56,445 nt of DNA from an uncultured Ectothiorhodospiraceae bacterium (GCA_913055615.1 CAJXKK010000018.1:1-56445); one strand, 5' to 3'. Shown: positions 10,272 to 20,585, numbered from the stretch's first letter. Notes: generated by a model not told the origin, from the sequence alone. A program made the numbers and translations.

Positions 10272-10889
10272 ATGTCCCTGCGATGGATCCTGCCCGCGAT
10301 CGGAGTGCTCATCATCATGACCAGCCCAACCCATGCCGCCGGCGACAACGCCTGCACCGAAGGTACCGTACCCGCCACGATCGAGACCGACCGCGGCAGC
10401 ATCCGCATCGCCCTTGCTCGCGAGCAAGCACCGGCGACAGTGGCCAACTTCCTGACCTATGCGCGTGACGGCTTCTATGACGACACGATCTTCCATCGGG
10501 TAATCCCGGGTTTCATGATCCAGGGCGGCGGCATGACCGCGGATATGGAGCGCAAACCGACGCGCGAGCCGATTACCAACGAATCCGACAATGGCCTCTC
10601 CAATGCCCGCGGCGCCCTGGCGATGGCCCGTACCAATGACCCGGACAGCGCGACCTCCCAGTTCTTCATCAACCTGGCCGACAACACGCGCCTCGATGGG
10701 CAGAAAGGCCGGCCCGGCTACACCGTATTCGGCCGGGTCACGGAGGGCATGGATGTGGTCGACGAGATCGCGGCGGTGGAGACGACCCGCCGCGGCGGCC
10801 ACCAGGACGTGCCACGCGACACGATCCGCATCGAGGCCGTGACGATCGGGGATTGCGGGGCGGAGACGGAGGACGGGGGCGATACATGA
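10272..10889 (+). CDS. ppiA: Periplasmic peptidyl-prolyl cis-trans isomerase, cyclophilin type
   Basis: This 205-residue protein begins with a signal peptide (residues 1-22, ending THAA), so it should act in the periplasm on prolyl bonds of exported proteins. [20 protein letters not shown] and [12 protein letters not shown]-type motifs (here [16 protein letters not shown]) are the bacterial cyclophilin core, including the catalytic Arg of FHRV. It starts 26 bases after purH and its stop overlaps the purD start (ATGA). A periplasmic folding enzyme inside a purine operon is unusual. A REP-like palindrome occurs in the coding sequence near 10413-10428 without disturbing the alignment to other cyclophilins. 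Confidence 0.93.
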   Translation: MSLRWILPAIGVLIIMTSPTHAAGDNACTEGTVPATIETDRGSIRIALAREQAPATVANFLTYARDGFYDDTIFHRVIPGFMIQGGGMTADMERKPTREPITNESDNGLSNARGALAMARTNDPDSATSQFFINLADNTRLDGQKGRPGYTVFGRVTEGMDVVDEIAAVETTRRGGHQDVPRDTIRIEAVTIGDCGAETEDGGDT

Positions 10890-12160
10890 AGGTGCTCGTG
10901 ATCGGTGGCGGCGGCCGTGAACATGCGCTGGCATGGAAACTGGCCCGGTCGGAACGCAGCGAGCGGGTGTTCGTCGCACCCGGCAACGCCGGCACCGCCG
11001 CGGAGAGCGGGGTCGAGAACGTCGCGATCGCCGCCGACGACCTCGACGCCCTGGTCGATTTCGCGCGCGATCGCGCCATCGATCTGACCGTCGTCGGGCC
11101 CGAAGCCCCGCTCGTCGCCGGCATCGTCGACCGCTTCCACGCCCTTGCCCTGCCCATCGTCGGGCCCACCAAGGCGGCCGCGCAGCTCGAGGGTTCCAAG
11201 GCCTTCGCCAAGGACTTCCTCGCGCGGCATGCGATCCCGACGGCGGAGTACCGGACCTTCGAATCGATCGATCCCGCCCTCGCCTGGATCCGCGAACGCG
11301 GCACCCCGCTGGTGATCAAGGCCGACGGCCTCGCCGCGGGCAAGGGCGTGATCATCGCCCACGACCGGGACACCGCCGAGACCGCCGTACGCGACGTCCT
11401 CGGCGGCGCCTTCGGCGGCGCCGGCGCGCGTGTGGTGATCGAGGACTTCCTCCAGGGCGAGGAGGCAAGCTTCATCTGCCTGGTCGACGGGCGCACGGTG
11501 GTCCCGCTGGTCTCTTCGCAGGACCACAAGACGCGCGACGACGGTGATTCGGGACCGAACACGGGTGGCATGGGCGCGTACTCGCCGGCCCCCGTGGTCA
11601 CCGACGCCGTCCACGAGCGCATCATGCGCGAGATCGTCGAGCCGACCGTCGCTGGCATGGCGGCAGAGGGACGGCCGGTCAACGGCTTCCTCTACGCCGG
11701 GCTGATGATCGCCGCGGACGGCGCCCCGCGCGTGCTCGAGTTCAACGTCCGCGGCGGCGACCCCGAGAGCCAGCCCATCCTGATGCGCCTCACCAGCGAT
11801 GCCGTCGACCTGTTCGAGGCCACCGCCAGCGGCCGGCTGGGCTCGATCGAAGCGCGCTGGGACAAGCGCGCAGCCCTCGGGGTGGTCATGGCGGCCGGCG
11901 GCTACCCCGAACAATACCGCAAGGGCGACGTCATCACGGGAATCGACGCGGTCGAGGACGATGACGTGAAGGTCTTCCACGCCGGCACCACGCGCGAGGG
12001 CGATGAGGTCCGTACGGCGGGCGGCCGCGTGCTCTGCGTTACGGCACTGGGAGGCGACGTGGTCGCCGCCCGCAAACGCGCCTACGAAGCGGTCGTCGGT
12101 ATCGACTGGTCCGATGTCCATTACCGCCGCGATATCGGTCGCCGCGCGATCGAGCGCTGA
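10886..12160 (+). CDS. purD: Phosphoribosylamine-glycine ligase (GAR synthetase)
   Basis: This 424-residue ATP-grasp enzyme of purine synthesis joins phosphoribosylamine and glycine. [20 protein letters not shown] is the standard N-terminus. The ATP-grasp loop [11 protein letters not shown], the [16 protein letters not shown] region and [14 protein letters not shown] are intact. Its ATG overlaps the stop of the cyclophilin gene, so translation is coupled. It is the last gene of the purH-ppiA-purD set; a REP palindrome follows. Confidence 0.98.
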   Translation: MKVLVIGGGGREHALAWKLARSERSERVFVAPGNAGTAAESGVENVAIAADDLDALVDFARDRAIDLTVVGPEAPLVAGIVDRFHALALPIVGPTKAAAQLEGSKAFAKDFLARHAIPTAEYRTFESIDPALAWIRERGTPLVIKADGLAAGKGVIIAHDRDTAETAVRDVLGGAFGGAGARVVIEDFLQGEEASFICLVDGRTVVPLVSSQDHKTRDDGDSGPNTGGMGAYSPAPVVTDAVHERIMREIVEPTVAGMAAEGRPVNGFLYAGLMIAADGAPRVLEFNVRGGDPESQPILMRLTSDAVDLFEATASGRLGSIEARWDKRAALGVVMAAGGYPEQYRKGDVITGIDAVEDDDVKVFHAGTTREGDEVRTAGGRVLCVTALGGDVVAARKRAYEAVVGIDWSDVHYRRDIGRRAIER

Positions 12161-12197
12161 ATCGATTGCCCGACAGCATCCCGTCTACGATAAAGTG

Positions 12198-12217
12198 ATC
12201 GCGAGCAAGCTCGCGAT
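12198..12217. repeat. REP-type palindrome downstream of purD
   Basis: ATCGCGAGC and its exact complement GCTCGCGAT are separated by AA, giving a perfect 9-bp stem. It is the same core as the REP pair at 752-875. It lies 38 bases after the purD stop, in the convergent gap before the YihY/BrkB-like gene. It may protect mRNA 3' ends, as REPs can, but has no U-tract. Confidence 0.8.
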
Positions 12218-12316
12218 GGGTTCGTTGGCGGTGCGTCCCGATGCTCCGTTACTCGAGGATCACGTCCGCCCCGCTCGATTGCCAAGAACCCGTTTTACCG
12301 CAAGACGACAGCCGGC

Positions 12317-13702
12317 CTAAGGCTTGCGTCCGGAGGGCGCCCGTTCGACCACACTCTCCTGCAGCGGATCGGCTGGCGCCGGCTCCGTTCGGGCAAGGTC
12401 CGCGACGGTCATGGACCCGAGCGCCTGCTCCAGGGCCGCGTCGACCGCCGCCATCGCGTGCGCCTCCGGCACGCCTTCCCCGCTCAGGACATGCTCCAGC
12501 CTGCCGCGCGCGCGCGCCACTTCGACGACGCGCCGGATCGGGGTCCGCTCGGGCGGTGTGGCCGGTAACAGGCCGTCCGCTTCCTCACCGTGCGGCGCGA
12601 GCAGCCCCCCATCGACCAGCGCCTCCAGCATCGCGTCGACCGACTCCCCCGGCACGGCGAGACGCCGCGCGAGGGTATCCCGGGTCGGGGGCGGATCACC
12701 GGCATACCAGGCCGAGACGACGCAGCGCATCAGGGCCAGCGCAAGGCGCTCCGTCTGGGCGCCGGAGAGGCGGCCGCCACCCCGGCCGCCGGCCAGCAGC
12801 TGCTGGGGATACTGGCGATAATACGCGACCGAGGAACCGGTCAGCAGGATCAGCCAGGAAACCTGCAGCCAGATCATGAACAGCAGGAGAATGGCAAACC
12901 CGGAATAGATCGCCGTGTAGTTGGTCGAGGTCGCGACGAACATCGCGAACAGACGGCCGACGCTCTCCCAGGCCACGCCCGCGACGACACCGCCGAACAG
13001 CGCCGGTCCCAGGCGCACACGCGTGTTCGGGATCAGCAGGTAGAGAAAGGTGAACGCCGCGATCACGAGCACGTAGGGCACCAGCCGCCCGGCCAATCGC
13101 AGCAGGGATCCGAACGGCTCGATCGCCACCAGCGCCTGGATCACGGCATTGCTGCTCAGCGTCGCGGTGATGCCCATGGCCGTGAACACCAGCACCGGCC
13201 CGATCACGATGACACTGAAATAGTCGGAGAAACGCCGCAGGAGCGTGCGCCGGCGGCTGACATTCCAGGTGTAGTTGAACGCCTCCTCGACCTTCTGCAC
13301 CAGCGACACGGCCGTATACAGCAGCAGGCCTATACCGACGGCGCCGAGGACGCCCACCTCGATATTGTCCACGAAACCGACGATCCGCCCCGTGATCTCA
13401 TCGGCACGCGGCCCGAGTGCGGCGAGGAACCCCTGCAGTACGGGTTCGATCCGGTTATGTACACCGAAGCCCTTGAGCACGGAGAAGCTCACCGCGATCA
13501 GCGGCACCAGTGCCAGCAGGGTCGTGAACACCAGGCTCATGGCGCGCAGCGTCAGCGCGCCCGCCGCGAACTCGCGGATGATTACTTGGACGAGCCGGAG
13601 GATCTGCACGCACTCGCGGTGCCAGTACGGCTGGCCCGTGAGGGGTGTCTGCCACATGAACTGATCGAGACGGGATCGGAGCCGGTCCAGCGCATCGTGC
13701 AT
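12317..13702 (-). CDS. YihY/BrkB family inner-membrane protein
   Basis: This 461-residue protein has the YihY/virulence-factor BrkB fold, with about six transmembrane segments between residues 50 and 300. Family motifs include ALTLRAMSLVFTTLLALVPL and EEAFNYTWNVSRRRTLLRR. The C-terminal 150 residues are hydrophilic, with a winged-helix-like part (RDTLARRLAVPGESVDAMLE) seen in longer members. Earlier annotation as RNase BN is wrong for this family; the function is not established. It stands downstream of rho on the same strand with a 112-base gap. Confidence 0.85.
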   Translation of the reverse strand: MHDALDRLRSRLDQFMWQTPLTGQPYWHRECVQILRLVQVIIREFAAGALTLRAMSLVFTTLLALVPLIAVSFSVLKGFGVHNRIEPVLQGFLAALGPRADEITGRIVGFVDNIEVGVLGAVGIGLLLYTAVSLVQKVEEAFNYTWNVSRRRTLLRRFSDYFSVIVIGPVLVFTAMGITATLSSNAVIQALVAIEPFGSLLRLAGRLVPYVLVIAAFTFLYLLIPNTRVRLGPALFGGVVAGVAWESVGRLFAMFVATSTNYTAIYSGFAILLLFMIWLQVSWLILLTGSSVAYYRQYPQQLLAGGRGGGRLSGAQTERLALALMRCVVSAWYAGDPPPTRDTLARRLAVPGESVDAMLEALVDGGLLAPHGEEADGLLPATPPERTPIRRVVEVARARGRLEHVLSGEGVPEAHAMAAVDAALEQALGSMTVADLARTEPAPADPLQESVVERAPSGRKP

Positions 13703-13814
13703 GGCGCCCTCCGCTGCGGGTTAGGCGATCCGGGTCATCAGACCACGGCGCGCGACGTACGCACTCAACCCAGTGTAGCCCCTGGGGCCGGGTAGCCCGT
13801 GGGGCCGGTCCTGC

Positions 13815-15071
13815 TCAGCGCTTCATCAGTTCGAAGAATTCCTCATTGGTCTTCGTCTGCTGCATGCGCCCGATCAGGAATTCGATCGCTTCCATGTCGT
13901 CCATCGAGTGCAGGAACTTGTGCAGGATCCAGACCTTCTGCAGCTCCTCCTGCGACATCAGCAGCTCTTCGCGCCGGGTCCCCGAACGGTTGATATTGAA
14001 GGCGGGATAGATCCGCTTGTCGGCAATCTTGCGATCGAGGTGGAGCTCCATGTTGCCGGTGCCCTTGAACTCCTCGTAGATCACCTCGTCCATCTTCGAG
14101 CCGGTGTCGATCAGCGCCGTCGCGAGGATCGTCAGGCTGCCGCCCTCCTCGACGTTGCGGGCCGCGCCGAAGAAGCGCTTCGGGCGATGCAGCGCGTTGG
14201 CGTCGACGCCGCCGGTCAACACTTTGCCGGAGGACGGCACGACGGTGTTGTAGGCGCGCGCCAGTCGGGTAATCGAGTCCAGCAGGATCACCACGTCGTT
14301 CTTGTGTTCGACCAGGCGCTTGGCCTTTTCGATGACCATCTCGGCCACCTGGACGTGACGGCTCGCGGGCTCATCGAACGTCGATGACACGACCTCGCCC
14401 TGGACCATCCGGTCCATCTCCGTGACCTCCTCGGGGCGCTCGTCGATGAGCAGCACGATGAGGTAGCACTCCGGATTATTGGCGGCGATGCTCTGGGCGA
14501 TGTTCTGCAGCATCATCGTCTTGCCGGCCTTGGGCGGCGAGACGATCAGCCCGCGCTGCCCCTTGCCGATCGGCGAGACGATATCGATGACGCGCGCGGT
14601 GATGTCCTCGGTCGAGCCGTTGCCGCGCTCCATCATGAAGCGCGAGGTCGCGTGCAGCGGCGTCAGGTTCTCGAACAGGACCTTGTTCTTCGCCGCCTCC
14701 GGTGAACCGAAGTTGATCTCGTCCACCTTGAGCATGGCGAAGTAGCGTTCGCCTTCCTTCGGGGGGCGGATCTTGCCGGCGATGGTGTCGCCGGTGCGCA
14801 GATTGAAGCGCCGGATCTGGCTGGGCGAGACGTAGATATCGTCCGGGCCGGCGAGATACGAACTGTCGGCCGAGCGGAGGAAGCCGAAACCGTCCTGCAG
14901 GATCTCGAGGACCCCGCCACCGTAGATATGTTCGTTCTTCTTGGCCCGCGCCTTGAGGATCGCGAAGATCACGTCCTGTTTGCGGGATCGGGCGACGTTC
15001 TCGATGCCCATTTCCTGGGCGAGTTCAATCAGTTCCGTCGCCGGTTTCGACTTGAGTTCAGTCAGGTTCAT
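13815..15071 (-). CDS. rho: Transcription termination factor Rho
   Basis: This 418-residue hexameric RNA-dependent ATPase ends transcription at rut sites. [20 protein letters not shown] is the standard start. The primary RNA-binding domain contains [20 protein letters not shown], and PPKAGKT is the Walker A loop. The Q-loop, [13 protein letters not shown] and the R-loop [21 protein letters not shown] follow. Length is normal. trxA lies upstream on the same strand with 248 bases between. That gap holds no gene and is probably the rho leader; rho is autoregulated in other species. Confidence 0.98.
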   Translation of the reverse strand: MNLTELKSKPATELIELAQEMGIENVARSRKQDVIFAILKARAKKNEHIYGGGVLEILQDGFGFLRSADSSYLAGPDDIYVSPSQIRRFNLRTGDTIAGKIRPPKEGERYFAMLKVDEINFGSPEAAKNKVLFENLTPLHATSRFMMERGNGSTEDITARVIDIVSPIGKGQRGLIVSPPKAGKTMMLQNIAQSIAANNPECYLIVLLIDERPEEVTEMDRMVQGEVVSSTFDEPASRHVQVAEMVIEKAKRLVEHKNDVVILLDSITRLARAYNTVVPSSGKVLTGGVDANALHRPKRFFGAARNVEEGGSLTILATALIDTGSKMDEVIYEEFKGTGNMELHLDRKIADKRIYPAFNINRSGTRREELLMSQEELQKVWILHKFLHSMDDMEAIEFLIGRMQQTKTNEEFFELMKR

Positions 15072-15319
15072 CGGTCAGGGGTTACCCGGGGTTGTGGGGA
15101 TACAAACCGCATGTACGCACGCCACGGAGGTGGCTGTGGCCGCACGTTCTCTGGCAGAAAGGATTTCGGGGAGACTTCGCTACGGGGAAAACGAAAACCG
15201 AAGTCTTATTCAGTCGACGTTAGCACGGTTTCCACGGGTCGTCTACCCGCCGCCCGGACGCGCCGGCGACGGCCCATCAGCGGGGCCGGCCGGGCGCTTG
15301 TCCGCCGATCACCGGGCGA

Positions 15320-15646
15320 TCAGACGTTGCTGTCGATGAAGGCCGTCAGCTGGGACTTCGACACGGCGCCGACCTTGGTCGCCTCGACGTTGCCGTCTTT
15401 GAACAGCATCAGCGTCGGGATTCCGCGGATCCCGTAGCGCGGTGGCGTATCCGGATTCTCATCGATGTTCAACTGGGCCACGCGCAGCCGGTCGGAATAA
15501 TCGTCCGCGATCTCCTCGAGCACCGGCGCGATCGCCTTGCAGGGGCCGCACCACTCCGCCCAGTAATCGACGAGCACCGGCTTATCCGATTGCAGTACGT
15601 CCTCATCGAAGCTCTGGTCGGTGACTTGCTGGATGTTCTCGCTCAC
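15320..15646 (-). CDS. trxA: Thioredoxin 1
   Basis: This 108-residue cytoplasmic protein-disulfide reductase has the active site [32 protein letters not shown] with its cis-proline, and the normal length. The start is a GTG reading [10 protein letters not shown], chosen because GGAGG lies seven bases before it; longer starts in frame are Arg-rich and unlike the family. It stands upstream of rho and divergent from rhlB, the arrangement also found in E. coli. It would be the electron donor for DsbD. Confidence 0.97.
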   Translation of the reverse strand: MSENIQQVTDQSFDEDVLQSDKPVLVDYWAEWCGPCKAIAPVLEEIADDYSDRLRVAQLNIDENPDTPPRYGIRGIPTLMLFKDGNVEATKVGAVSKSQLTAFIDSNV

Positions 15647-15833
15647 GTATGGGCCTCCAAATTGTCGCGGGAAAAGAAGTATGACACGATTGTGCCTTAC
15701 CGCCCGCGATCCTGACAAAATCGAGCGCAAGCGTACGCCCCCGGGGTACGGTCGATGAGTCGGGGTCACGGTCCACCATGCCCCGTGCGTCCAGACACAC
15801 CCGTGCCATGATTTCCGGGGCCGACGAGCGTAT

Positions 15834-17183
15834 ATGACGGCAACCGAAAGTCATCTATCCGACGTAACCTTCGATCAATTCGACCTCCCCGACGAGGTCG
15901 CGGGCGGTCTCAACGACTCGGGCTTCAGGCGCTGCACCCCGATCCAGGCCCAGACACTGCCCATCGCCCTCAGCGGGCGCGATGTCGCAGGCCAGGCGCA
16001 GACCGGTACCGGCAAGACCGCCGCGTTTCTGGTCGCCCTGTTCACGCACCTCGCGCGCCACCCCGCCCCCGCGGAGCGCAAGGCGACGCAGCCGCGCGCG
16101 TTGGTGGTCGCGCCGACGCGCGAACTGGCGATCCAGATCCACCGCGATGCCGAGGCGCTGGGCGCGCACACCGGCCAGCGGATCGCGCTGGCCTACGGTG
16201 GCACCGACTACGAGAAACAACGCAACGCCATCGCCGCCGGCTGCGACCTGCTGATCGGCACCCCGGGGCGCCTGATCGATTACCTCAAGCAGGGCGTGTA
16301 TGACCTCCGCCAGCTGCAGGTCGCCGTGCTCGACGAGGCCGACCGCATGTTTGACCTCGGCTTCATCAGCGACATCCGCTGGCTGTTCCGGCGTATGCCG
16401 GAACCCGCCGAGCGCCTGTCGATGCTGTTCTCCGCCACGCTGTCGCTGCGCGTGACAGAGCTCGCCTTCGAGCACATGAATCACCCGGAGCACGTGCAGT
16501 CGCACGCCGAGCAGGTCACCGCGGACCGCGTGGAGCAGGTGCTGTACCACCCGGCCAACGACGAAAAGATCCCGCTGCTGATCGGTCTGATGCAGAAACT
16601 CCAGCCCTCGCGCGCGCTGGTCTTCGTCAATACCCGCCGCGGCACCGATTGGGTGTCGCGCAACCTGGAGGGCAATGGCATTCAGGCCGCGGTCCTCTCC
16701 GGTGAGGTCCCGCAGAAGAAGCGCCAGCGCCTGTTGACCGATTTCCAGCAGGGGCGCCTGCCGGTGCTGATCGCGACCGACGTTGCGGCACGCGGGCTGC
16801 ACATCCCGGCGGTCAGCCACGTATTCAACTTCGATCTGCCGCAGAGCGGCGAGGACTACGTCCATCGCATCGGGCGTACGGCACGCGCCGGCGAGAGCGG
16901 CCATGCCGTGAGTTTCGCCTGCGAGGACACCGCATTCTATGTGCCCGAGATCGAGGAATACATCGAGACCAAGCTGCCGACCGCGGCGGTCACGAGCGAT
17001 TTGCTGCCCGAGATCGCGCGACCCGCACCGCCGCAGCGCCGCCGCCAGGACGGCGCCGGGCGCAAGGGCGGCGATCGGGGCAAGGGCGGCCCCCGCGGCG
17101 GCGGGCAGCGTGACGGCGGTGGCGGCGACCGCAAGCGCCGGCCGCGGCGCAAGTCGAGCGGTGCCTCGGAGACGTCTTCCTGA
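15834..17183 (+). CDS. rhlB: DEAD-box RNA helicase RhlB
   Basis: This 449-residue ATP-dependent RNA helicase is the partner of RNase E in the degradosome. In order: the Q motif ([13 protein letters not shown]), Walker A AQTGTGKT (55-62), [13 protein letters not shown] (167-170), FSAT, and the C-terminal helicase domain with [12 protein letters not shown] and [13 protein letters not shown]. The tail after about residue 390 is a long Arg/Gly/Lys-rich stretch, probably RNA-binding. Divergent position from trxA-rho supports RhlB over other DEAD-box helicases. There is no strong ribosome-binding site before the ATG. Confidence 0.94.
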   Translation: MTATESHLSDVTFDQFDLPDEVAGGLNDSGFRRCTPIQAQTLPIALSGRDVAGQAQTGTGKTAAFLVALFTHLARHPAPAERKATQPRALVVAPTRELAIQIHRDAEALGAHTGQRIALAYGGTDYEKQRNAIAAGCDLLIGTPGRLIDYLKQGVYDLRQLQVAVLDEADRMFDLGFISDIRWLFRRMPEPAERLSMLFSATLSLRVTELAFEHMNHPEHVQSHAEQVTADRVEQVLYHPANDEKIPLLIGLMQKLQPSRALVFVNTRRGTDWVSRNLEGNGIQAAVLSGEVPQKKRQRLLTDFQQGRLPVLIATDVAARGLHIPAVSHVFNFDLPQSGEDYVHRIGRTARAGESGHAVSFACEDTAFYVPEIEEYIETKLPTAAVTSDLLPEIARPAPPQRRRQDGAGRKGGDRGKGGPRGGGQRDGGGGDRKRRPRRKSSGASETSS

Positions 17184-17367
17184 CGCGCTGAGCGGCTCGC
17201 CTTCGCGCACGCGGACCGCATGCGTATCATGAGCGTAGAGCGACCCGCCACGGCCGTTGCGTCCACCAGGGACGGTCGCCGCGGGTCGCGTGAACGGCCG
17301 CACGTCCGCGGCCCCTGAGACGGAGAGGGCGTCGATTCCCGGCGCCCCGCCACCGGGAACAACAATC

Positions 17368-18333
17368 ATGCGAATCGATTCCGTCTGCGTGCTCGGCGGT
17401 GGTGGCTTCGTCGGCTGGCACCTCGTCACCCGCCTGAACAACATGGGCAAGCATGTCCGCGTCATCACGCGCCGGCGCGAGCGGCACAAGCAGCTGCTTG
17501 TCCTGCCGTTCGTCGAGGTCGTCGAGGGCGACGTGCACGATCCCGACACCCTGGAGCGTCTGTTCGCGGACCGCGACGCCGTGGTCAATCTGGTCGGCAT
17601 CCTCAATGAGCGTGGGCACCGCGGCGAGGGCTTCCGCCACGTCCATGTCGATCTGTCGAAGAAGGTCCTCGACGCCTGCAAAAAGACCGGCGTCAAACGC
17701 CTGCTCCACATGAGCGCGCTCGGGGCCGACCAGGGTGGCGCACCGAGCCACTACCTGCGCACCAAGGGCGAGGCCGAGAATCACGTGCACACCTTCGGTC
17801 AACCCGACATCGCGGTGACCAGTTTCCGGCCATCGGTACTCTTCGGCCGCGACGACGGCCTGTTCAACCGGTTCGCCGCGCTGCTGAAGATCGCACCGGC
17901 GCTGCCCCTCGCCTGCCCGAACGCCCGTTTCGCTCCGGCCTACGTCGGCGACGTGGCCGAACGCATGGGCGACGCCCTGGGGGACCGGGCGACCTTCGGC
18001 CAGCGCTACAACCTGTGCGGTCCGGAGGTCTGGACGCTGCGCGAGATCGTCGCCTATATCCAGCGCCTCAGGGGCTGGCACCGACTGGTCATACCACTGC
18101 CGGACCGGCTGGCGCGTTGGCAGGCGAACGTGCTGGAGTTCGTCCCGGGCAAGCCGTTCTCGCGCGACAACTACGCCTCGCTCCAGGTCGACAGCGTGTG
18201 CCCCGAGGGCGCGACCTGCCCGACCCCGATCGAGGCGGTGGTGCCGCATTATATCGGCGACGAGAACCGCCAGACGCGCTACCAGACACTGCGGCGTGCC
18301 GCACGCCGGGGCCAGCGGGGGCGTGCCGACTGA
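17368..18333 (+). CDS. NDUFA9-like NAD(P)-binding protein of the atypical SDR family
   Basis: This 321-residue Rossmann-fold protein has the nucleotide-binding motif VLGGGGFVGWHL near residues 8-19. It is closest in style to the complex I NDUFA9 subunit family, with VITRRRERHKQLLVLP, NLVGILNE, and SALGAD followed by Y-x-x-x-K-type residues (HYLRTKGEAE). Bacterial members are widely annotated as NAD-dependent epimerases, but a true epimerase activity is not shown. In gammaproteobacteria it often stands next to cca, as here, 101 bases upstream. Confidence 0.82.
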   Translation: MRIDSVCVLGGGGFVGWHLVTRLNNMGKHVRVITRRRERHKQLLVLPFVEVVEGDVHDPDTLERLFADRDAVVNLVGILNERGHRGEGFRHVHVDLSKKVLDACKKTGVKRLLHMSALGADQGGAPSHYLRTKGEAENHVHTFGQPDIAVTSFRPSVLFGRDDGLFNRFAALLKIAPALPLACPNARFAPAYVGDVAERMGDALGDRATFGQRYNLCGPEVWTLREIVAYIQRLRGWHRLVIPLPDRLARWQANVLEFVPGKPFSRDNYASLQVDSVCPEGATCPTPIEAVVPHYIGDENRQTRYQTLRRAARRGQRGRAD

Positions 18334-18434
18334 CCACCCGCGGAGCACCGGCACCGCCCGGACGATCCGCCGCGGAGCGGCGCCGCCGGGGCCGCCGTCA
18401 AGGCCCGCGTTGCAACCGGGGAGACCTGCTGACG

Positions 18435-19610
18435 ATGCAAATCTGGCTGGTCGGCGGTGCCGTACGCGATGAACTGCTCGGACTCGACCCGGTGGAACGC
18501 GACTGGGTCGTCGTGGGCGCCACGCCGGAAGCACTCGAGGCGGACGGTTTCCGGCGAGTCGGGCGGGACTTCCCGGTCTTCCTGCACCCGGAGACGGGCG
18601 AGGAGTACGCCCTCGCCCGCACGGAGCGCAAGTCGGGCCATGGCTACCACGGGTTCACGTTCCATGCCGGCCCCGAAGTCACGCTCGAAGAGGACCTCGG
18701 TCGCCGCGATCTGACGATCAACGCAATGGCCCGTGACACCGACGGCCACCTGATCGACCCCTGGGGTGGACGCGCCGATCTCGAGGCCCGGCTCCTGCGC
18801 CACGTCTCCCCCGCCTTCACCGAAGACCCGCTGCGGGTCCTGCGCGTGGCCCGTTTCGCGGCCCGCTTCGCACCGCTCGGCTTCCAGGTCGCCGACGAGA
18901 CCCGCGAACTGATGCGCTCGATGAGCGCGAGCGGCGAACTCGACTGGCTGGTCCCCGAACGGGCCTGGCAGGAGACCGCGCGGGCACTGGCGGACCCGGC
19001 ACCCAGGCGCTACTTCGAGGTCCTGATGGACTGCGATGCACTGCCTCGCGTGCTGCCGGAACTCGTGCAGCTGTTCGCGACCGACGCCGATCCAACACCG
19101 GCCACGGCCCTGGACCATGCGACGCAGGCGACCACGGACGCATCGATCCGGCTCGCGAGCCTGTGTTTCGCGCTCGCCCCACAGGGCCCACTGGCCGCAC
19201 TGGGTGAACGCCTACCGATCCCCCGCCGGTGGCTGGAACTGGCGCGCGCGACCAGCCAATGGCACATGGATTGTATCCAGCTACCCATGGAACCGGCGGA
19301 CCCGGCGACCGTTCACGAGGTGCTTTCGGGCCTCGACGCCCTGCGCCGCCCGGATCACTTCGAAGCGGTCATGACCGCATGCGATGCGATCGCCGCCGCC
19401 CGTGACGACCATGACGCGTGGCGCCGACGGCGCGACCTGCTTGAACGCGCACTGGCCGCGATCCAGGCGGTGAACGGTTCGACCCTGGCGGCGGAGGGCT
19501 GGCGCGGAGGGGCGCTCGGGCAGGAACTGGAGCGACGCCGCAAAGCGGCCATCGCGCATCTGATTGGCGCTGACGGGGGTAGCCGGCCGCATGCCGGTCG
19601 TTCAGAATGA
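18435..19610 (+). CDS. cca: CCA-adding tRNA nucleotidyltransferase
   Basis: This 391-residue class II enzyme adds or repairs the 3' CCA of tRNAs. MQIWLVGGAVRDELLGLDP with the catalytic GGAVRD, the RRDLTINAMA motif and DPLRVLRVARFAARF are intact. The C-terminal HD phosphohydrolase of the E. coli type is not preserved. Where E. coli has a His-rich stretch and CHDLGK, this protein has LDHATQATTD and CFALAPQG. The nucleotidyltransferase should still work. The start at ATG 18435 gives the family N-terminus, although the frame is open upstream into the preceding gene. Confidence 0.94.
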   Translation: MQIWLVGGAVRDELLGLDPVERDWVVVGATPEALEADGFRRVGRDFPVFLHPETGEEYALARTERKSGHGYHGFTFHAGPEVTLEEDLGRRDLTINAMARDTDGHLIDPWGGRADLEARLLRHVSPAFTEDPLRVLRVARFAARFAPLGFQVADETRELMRSMSASGELDWLVPERAWQETARALADPAPRRYFEVLMDCDALPRVLPELVQLFATDADPTPATALDHATQATTDASIRLASLCFALAPQGPLAALGERLPIPRRWLELARATSQWHMDCIQLPMEPADPATVHEVLSGLDALRRPDHFEAVMTACDAIAAARDDHDAWRRRRDLLERALAAIQAVNGSTLAAEGWRGGALGQELERRRKAAIAHLIGADGGSRPHAGRSE

Positions 19611-19638
19611 ATCTGCCGTTTACCCGGCGGGGGAAAAA

Positions 19639-20085
19639 ATGAAACGACTGTGGGTTGTTCTGTTGGCGCTCTGGGCGACGACGGCGAGCGCCGAAGTGGT
19701 AGACATCAAGATCTATGATGCGTTCGGCCAATCGTATCAGAGCGTGAATATCGGCGACCGCCTGGCGTTGATCTACAACATCTCCTTCGACCCCACCATG
19801 GTCATCATCCTCGGACCGACGCTCGCCGATGAGCGCCTCCAGGAGCAGCAAAAGATCGCCGCCGGTATCGACCCCGAGGAACACGGCATCCTGTTCGCCA
19901 TCGGGACCCCGGTCGGTTCCTATGACCGCGGTTTCAATCTTGCACCGAACACTGCGGCCGAACTGCTACCCGATCCCGACGCCTTCCGGGTTCTGGTACT
20001 GGGTGCGAACGGGACGGTCCTGTCGAGAAGCGCCAGCGTGATGCCCCGCGAGCGACTGCTGTCGATCGCGGACAGGCAGCGGTAA
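19639..20085 (+). CDS. Small secreted protein, DUF4174-like (uncertain)
   Basis: This 148-residue protein has a clear signal peptide (MKRLWVVLLALWATTASA). A GGCGGGGGAAAAA stretch just before the ATG favours this start over upstream ones. The mature part is a mixed alpha/beta sequence with FDPTMVIILGPTLADERLQE, FRVLVLGANGTVLSRS and a final MPRERLL helix. The pattern resembles DUF4174 proteins (a thioredoxin-like fold without cysteines), but this is only a visual match. It follows cca by 28 bases and may share its transcript. Function unknown. Confidence 0.7.
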   Translation: MKRLWVVLLALWATTASAEVVDIKIYDAFGQSYQSVNIGDRLALIYNISFDPTMVIILGPTLADERLQEQQKIAAGIDPEEHGILFAIGTPVGSYDRGFNLAPNTAAELLPDPDAFRVLVLGANGTVLSRSASVMPRERLLSIADRQR

Positions 20086-20158
20086 GCACCCCCCGCCGGC
20101 GAAGCCAGCCGGCACTCCCGTATCGGCATCCACGCGGTAGCGAACCACCGCGCGGCAC

Positions 20159-20560
20159 TCAGGCACGACCGCTGGCGCGCTCCGCCAGCCAGCCATCCAG
20201 CCGCGTCAGGGCACCACCGATCGCGGTTCGCAGCAGGCCCCATGCTATAACCGCCCCGAGCGCGCTCGCCGCCGCATCGGCCAGATCGAAGTGGCGGTAC
20301 GCACTGCCGTACGCCTGCCCCACCTCAAGCAGGACACCGAACACGCTGAACACGAAAACGAGCAGCAACTGCGCCCCGGCACCCCGATAGATCTGCCCGA
20401 ACCAGAAGGTCAGCAGCACGTAGGTGGCGCCGTGGAGGAACTTGTCACCGAGCGCGAACGCCCACTCCGGCGGTACCGGGGTCAAGGACCCCCAAGCCGT
20501 GGCGGCGACCAGCGCATAGCCAATCGCCAGCCAGAGCGGCCGGTAGTGCAGGCGCGCCAT
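20159..20560 (-). CDS. VanZ-like membrane protein
   Basis: This 133-residue protein has about four transmembrane helices. It carries the VanZ-type signature DKFLHGATYVLLTFWFGQIY after the first helix and EVGQAYGSAYRHFDLADAAA before the last, as in small VanZ-like proteins of gammaproteobacteria. The role is unknown; the name comes from a teicoplanin-resistance locus and does not imply resistance. The ATG at 20560 is preferred because the upstream in-frame region overlaps the preceding aminotransferase. It lies 25 bases after that gene on the same strand. Confidence 0.8.
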   Translation of the reverse strand: MARLHYRPLWLAIGYALVAATAWGSLTPVPPEWAFALGDKFLHGATYVLLTFWFGQIYRGAGAQLLLVFVFSVFGVLLEVGQAYGSAYRHFDLADAAASALGAVIAWGLLRTAIGGALTRLDGWLAERASGRA

Positions 20561-20585
20561 CAAGGCCCGCAGGCCAACGGGATCG

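Noticed and set aside
10413-10428. Insertion of a REP element into the cyclophilin gene
   Set aside because: The protein aligns to other cyclophilins through this stretch without extra residues, so it is not an insertion; the resemblance may be chance.
12590-13795. A 401-residue plus-strand frame opposite the YihY/BrkB-like gene
   Set aside because: It lacks hydrophobic segments or motifs and lies antisense to a gene with clear family signatures.
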